Shown here one piece after another: positions 6,027-7,482 of a stretch of DNA of 7,482 nucleotides. Where the stretch lies: contig JAQVMR010000047.1 of the NCBI GenBank assembly GCA_028703545.1, forward strand, positions 1 to 7,482, written 5' to 3'. Numbering within the stretch: the stretch's first letter is position 1; each line of letters starts with the position of its first letter. The notes beneath the pieces are model-generated. The model made no database searches, was not told where the DNA came from, and saw only the letters and a list, made by a program, of their open reading frames with translations. Origin of the DNA: Patescibacteria group bacterium. Lineage in GTDB: Bacteria; Patescibacteriota; Patescibacteriia; UBA1558; S5-K13. Both the position numbers and the translations under genes were made by a program.

Positions 6027-6051
6027 TTAAAATAATTAATTAAAAAAACAT

Positions 6052-6438
6052 ATGTTTAATCAAAAACAAATAGAAGAGCTATTAAACAATAAAAATGTTG
6101 TTAAATGTAGTTCTAAATCAATAACTTACAACAATAAGTTTAAACTTGAAGCTATTAGAAAATATTATGATAAAGGATATAGTCCAAGAATGATATTTGA
6201 AGAAGCTGGATTCAATTTGTCTTGGATAGGAAAAGATAAGCCAAGACAGTGTTTAAGGAGGTGGAAAGATAAATACAAACAAGGTAAAGAAACTTTAATA
6301 AAAGAAAATAGAGGTGGTCCAGGAAGAAGATCGAAGCATATCAATAAAGATGGTATTGAATATTTAAAAACTAAAATTGCTTATCTAGAGGCTGAAAACG
6401 ATTTTTTAGCAAAACTTCAAGGTCTAAAAAGGAAATAA
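6052..6438 (+). CDS. IS3-family OrfA, helix-turn-helix regulator/DNA-binding subunit
   Basis: The 128-residue protein has the layout of OrfA in this family. A helix-turn-helix region spans about 24-75 (KSITYNNKFKLEAIRKYY, then YSPRMIFEEAGF and a Trp/Arg-rich RQCLRRWKDKY). A Gly/Arg-rich linker GGPGRRS lies at about 88-94. A leucine-zipper-like helix (YLKTKIAYLEAENDFLAKL) spans 104-122. OrfA binds the element's ends and usually also limits transposition; the zipper mediates contact with OrfAB. There is no SD. The last part of the gene carries the slippery heptamer at 6402-6408, where some ribosomes should slip into the orfB frame; those that do not slip stop at the TAA at 6436-6438. Confidence 0.9.
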   Translation: MFNQKQIEELLNNKNVVKCSSKSITYNNKFKLEAIRKYYDKGYSPRMIFEEAGFNLSWIGKDKPRQCLRRWKDKYKQGKETLIKENRGGPGRRSKHINKDGIEYLKTKIAYLEAENDFLAKLQGLKRK

Positions 6439-6448
6439 AACTTAGACC
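6387..6448 (+). promoter_or_regulatory. Programmed -1 ribosomal frameshift signal joining orfA to orfB
   Basis: There are three parts. The first is an internal SD-like AGAGG (6387-6391). Ten bases later comes the heptamer T TTT TTA (6402-6408), in the correct orfA frame for a -1 slip (GAT TTT TTA). Twelve bases later a hairpin forms from GGTCTAA (6421-6427) and TTAGACC (6442-6448), with the orfA stop codon in its 14-base loop. The -1 frame is open from the slip site to the orfB stop, giving a fusion of 119 + 301 = 420 residues. A run at 6426-6431 (AAAAAG) is a poorer alternative slip site. Confidence 0.75.
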
Positions 6449-6494
6449 ATATCAAAAGTATGAGATAATTAGAAAACTAAATAAAGACATACAA

Positions 6495-7313
6495 ATGATT
6501 TGTGATATTGCTAAAGTTTCTAAAAGTGGTTATTATTGTTCTTTAAAAAATAATAATGCAGACAAGGATAAAAAGGATTATCTAATAATCAAAGAAATAT
6601 TTGATAAGAGTAGATCTAAATATGGCTGGAGAAGCATACAGATGCATTTAAGACTAGATTATGGACTCACAATGAATCACAAAAAGATAATTAGAATTAA
6701 GAATAAGTATAATTTAACAACAAAAATAAGGAGGAAAAATCCATACAAAATGATAATGAAAAAAACACAAGAACATCATACATTTAATAACATTTTAGAT
6801 AGAAAGTTTAAACAAAATGTTCCTGGTAAAGTTCTTTGTACTGATATTACTTATCTATACTACGGACAATGTAGCAAGGCCTATCTATCAGCAGTTAAAG
6901 ATATTGCTAGTAAAGAGATAGTTAGTTGGCAATTATCTAACAATCTATCTATGAAGTTTGTTTTAGATTCAATAGATAATTTAAAAAACATTAAAACAAT
7001 AAGCTGCGAAACAATAATTCACTCTGATCAAGGATTCCATTATACTAATCCAGAGTTCATAGAAAAGATTAAGGTTTTAAACTTAAGACAATCTATGTCT
7101 AGAAAAGGTAATTGTATAGATAATGCGCCAATGGAATCATTCTTTGGACACCTAAAAGATGAAATAGATTGTAAAGAAATTAAGACGTTTAGTGAATTAA
7201 ATGATATTATTAACAAGTATATGAATTATTACAATAATTATAGATATCAATGGAATTTAAAAAAGATGATCCCTGTAAAATACAGGCATCATCTTTTATC
7301 AAAAAGTGTATAA
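6495..7313 (+). CDS. IS3-family OrfB, DDE transposase catalytic domain
   Basis: OrfB supplies the RNase H-fold catalytic core that cuts and joins the IS ends. From the ATG at 6495 the product has 272 residues, but the frame is open upstream past 6408 and the working protein is probably the OrfAB fusion. An HTH_21-like segment lies at about 26-80 (IFDKSRSKYGWRSIQMHL). The rve core runs from about 108, with D117 in CTDITY, D178 in HSDQGFHY and E214 in NAPMESFFGHLKDE. That is exact DD(35)E spacing, with K221 seven residues after the Glu as in the family. The C-terminus has YMNYYNNYRYQW and a P-V motif. The last codons overlap a strong hairpin at 7255-7297. No premature stop or missing catalytic residue is seen. 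Confidence 0.93.
   Translation: MICDIAKVSKSGYYCSLKNNNADKDKKDYLIIKEIFDKSRSKYGWRSIQMHLRLDYGLTMNHKKIIRIKNKYNLTTKIRRKNPYKMIMKKTQEHHTFNNILDRKFKQNVPGKVLCTDITYLYYGQCSKAYLSAVKDIASKEIVSWQLSNNLSMKFVLDSIDNLKNIKTISCETIIHSDQGFHYTNPEFIEKIKVLNLRQSMSRKGNCIDNAPMESFFGHLKDEIDCKEIKTFSELNDIINKYMNYYNNYRYQWNLKKMIPVKYRHHLLSKSV
7255..7297 (-). terminator. Inward-facing terminator at the right end of the IS, inside orfB
   Basis: AAAAGATGAT-C-CCTGTA (7261-7277) pairs with TACAGG-C-ATCATCTTTT (7281-7297): 16 pairs with one mismatch and a 3-base loop. Read on the minus strand, the core hairpin is followed by six T residues (7264-7259) and AAATT, the form of an intrinsic terminator. It would stop transcripts entering from the right. 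On the plus strand the T tail is shorter (CTTTTATC) and termination there would cut the last codons. Confidence 0.6.
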
Positions 7314-7326
7314 GGTGTCTTTTTGT

Positions 7327-7356
7327 TTAGTGTCTACTAAACAGGGTACAGTTCAA
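7327..7356 (-). repeat. Right terminal inverted repeat (IRR) of the IS3-family element
   Basis: Read on the minus strand it begins TTGAACTGTACCC and continues to TAGACACTAA, matching the left end at 24 of 30 positions. The orfB stop is 13 bp to the left. Confidence 0.85.
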
Positions 7357-7451
7357 AACATGGGCCTTTTTGTCTGATCGCCTTCATTTCATTGCGGCGT
7401 ATCTTTACCTTTACTAATTTTAAAATGTTTTTTACAGAATAGACTTAAAAA

Positions 7452-7482
7452 TTAAATCACCAAGTCTGACTTGGTGATTTAA
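7452..7482. terminator. Perfect 14-bp hairpin at the window end, probable terminator
   Basis: TTAAATCACCAAGT (7452-7465) and ACTTGGTGATTTAA (7469-7482) are perfect inverted copies around CTG. On the minus strand it is followed by TTTTTAAG, so it may end a gene that enters from the right; the plus-strand tail is outside the window. Confidence 0.5.

Larger units (their letters stand above)
5962..7355 (+). mobile_element. IS3-family insertion sequence, apparently intact
   Basis: The element is about 1394 bp long and bounded by TGAACTGTACCC and its inverted copy, with the TG...CA ends usual in the IS3 family. It holds orfA (a helix-turn-helix protein) and orfB (a DD(35)E transposase) in a -1 frame relation, as expected for transposition through an OrfAB fusion and a circular intermediate. 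A frameshift signal is present and both frames are open, so it could be active. Immediate flanks do not match (GAT on the left, AAA on the right), so no target duplication is seen. Subgroup is uncertain; the orfA type resembles IS150-like or related groups. Confidence 0.88.

Noticed and set aside
1..7355. Composite transposon bounded by the transposase at 1-120 and the IS at 5962-7355
   Set aside because: The two transposase C-termini differ in sequence and no shared inverted repeat is found near 121-190; the intervening genes are core chromosomal genes.
1..7482. CRISPR array, toxin-antitoxin pair or defence cluster
   Set aside because: No regularly spaced repeats and no recognisable toxin, antitoxin, nuclease-effector or helicase genes are present beyond the core genes and the IS.

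Overview
The window is very AT-rich over most of its length, with coding DNA in the smc region at about 22-25% G+C in the lines I counted. It reads as a chromosomal segment of a bacterium with a small genome, most likely a member of the Candidate Phyla Radiation (Patescibacteria). That placement is inference. It rests on A-rich leaders without Shine-Dalgarno (SD) sequences in front of housekeeping genes, short forms of core proteins, and a compact rpmF-nusB-rnc-smc cluster. All genes stop with TAA or TAG and none is interrupted by in-frame TGA, so nothing suggests a recoded genome.

Left edge (1-800): the C-terminal tail of an integrase-type transposase enters from the left. Beyond it, on the minus strand, is a gene for an unrecognised single-pass membrane protein. 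That gene has its own promoter, a strong SD and an intrinsic terminator. Its DNA is about 40-42% G+C, clearly richer than its neighbours, which fits an acquired cassette.

Centre (850-5060): a sigma70-type promoter, back to back with that of the membrane gene, drives ribosomal protein bL32 (rpmF), the antitermination factor NusB, RNase III (rnc) and the SMC chromosome-organising ATPase. These genes link ribosome assembly, rRNA transcription and maturation, and chromosome organisation. Two core proteins are unusual. RNase III carries Asn where the family has a catalytic Asp. SMC is only 873 residues and shows no recognisable hinge domain. A strong bidirectional terminator ends the operon.

Right of the operon (5054-5660): a small minus-strand membrane protein gene converges on smc. 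Upstream of it are a terminator and a two-gene tRNA unit, tRNA-Ala(CGC) then tRNA-Gly(CCC), also on the minus strand. About 300 bp of AT-rich DNA without genes follows.

Right edge (5961-7356): an intact-looking IS3-family element with imperfect terminal inverted repeats, orfA and a DDE-transposase orfB. A three-part programmed -1 frameshift signal joins them into a predicted 420-residue OrfAB. Inward-facing intrinsic terminators lie near both ends and should shield the element from outside transcription. No target-site duplication is visible. The window ends on a perfect 14-bp hairpin. I did not find a defence system, CRISPR array or other clearly new multi-gene system; the most unusual points are the hinge-less SMC, the substituted RNase III and the insulated, frameshift-controlled IS.
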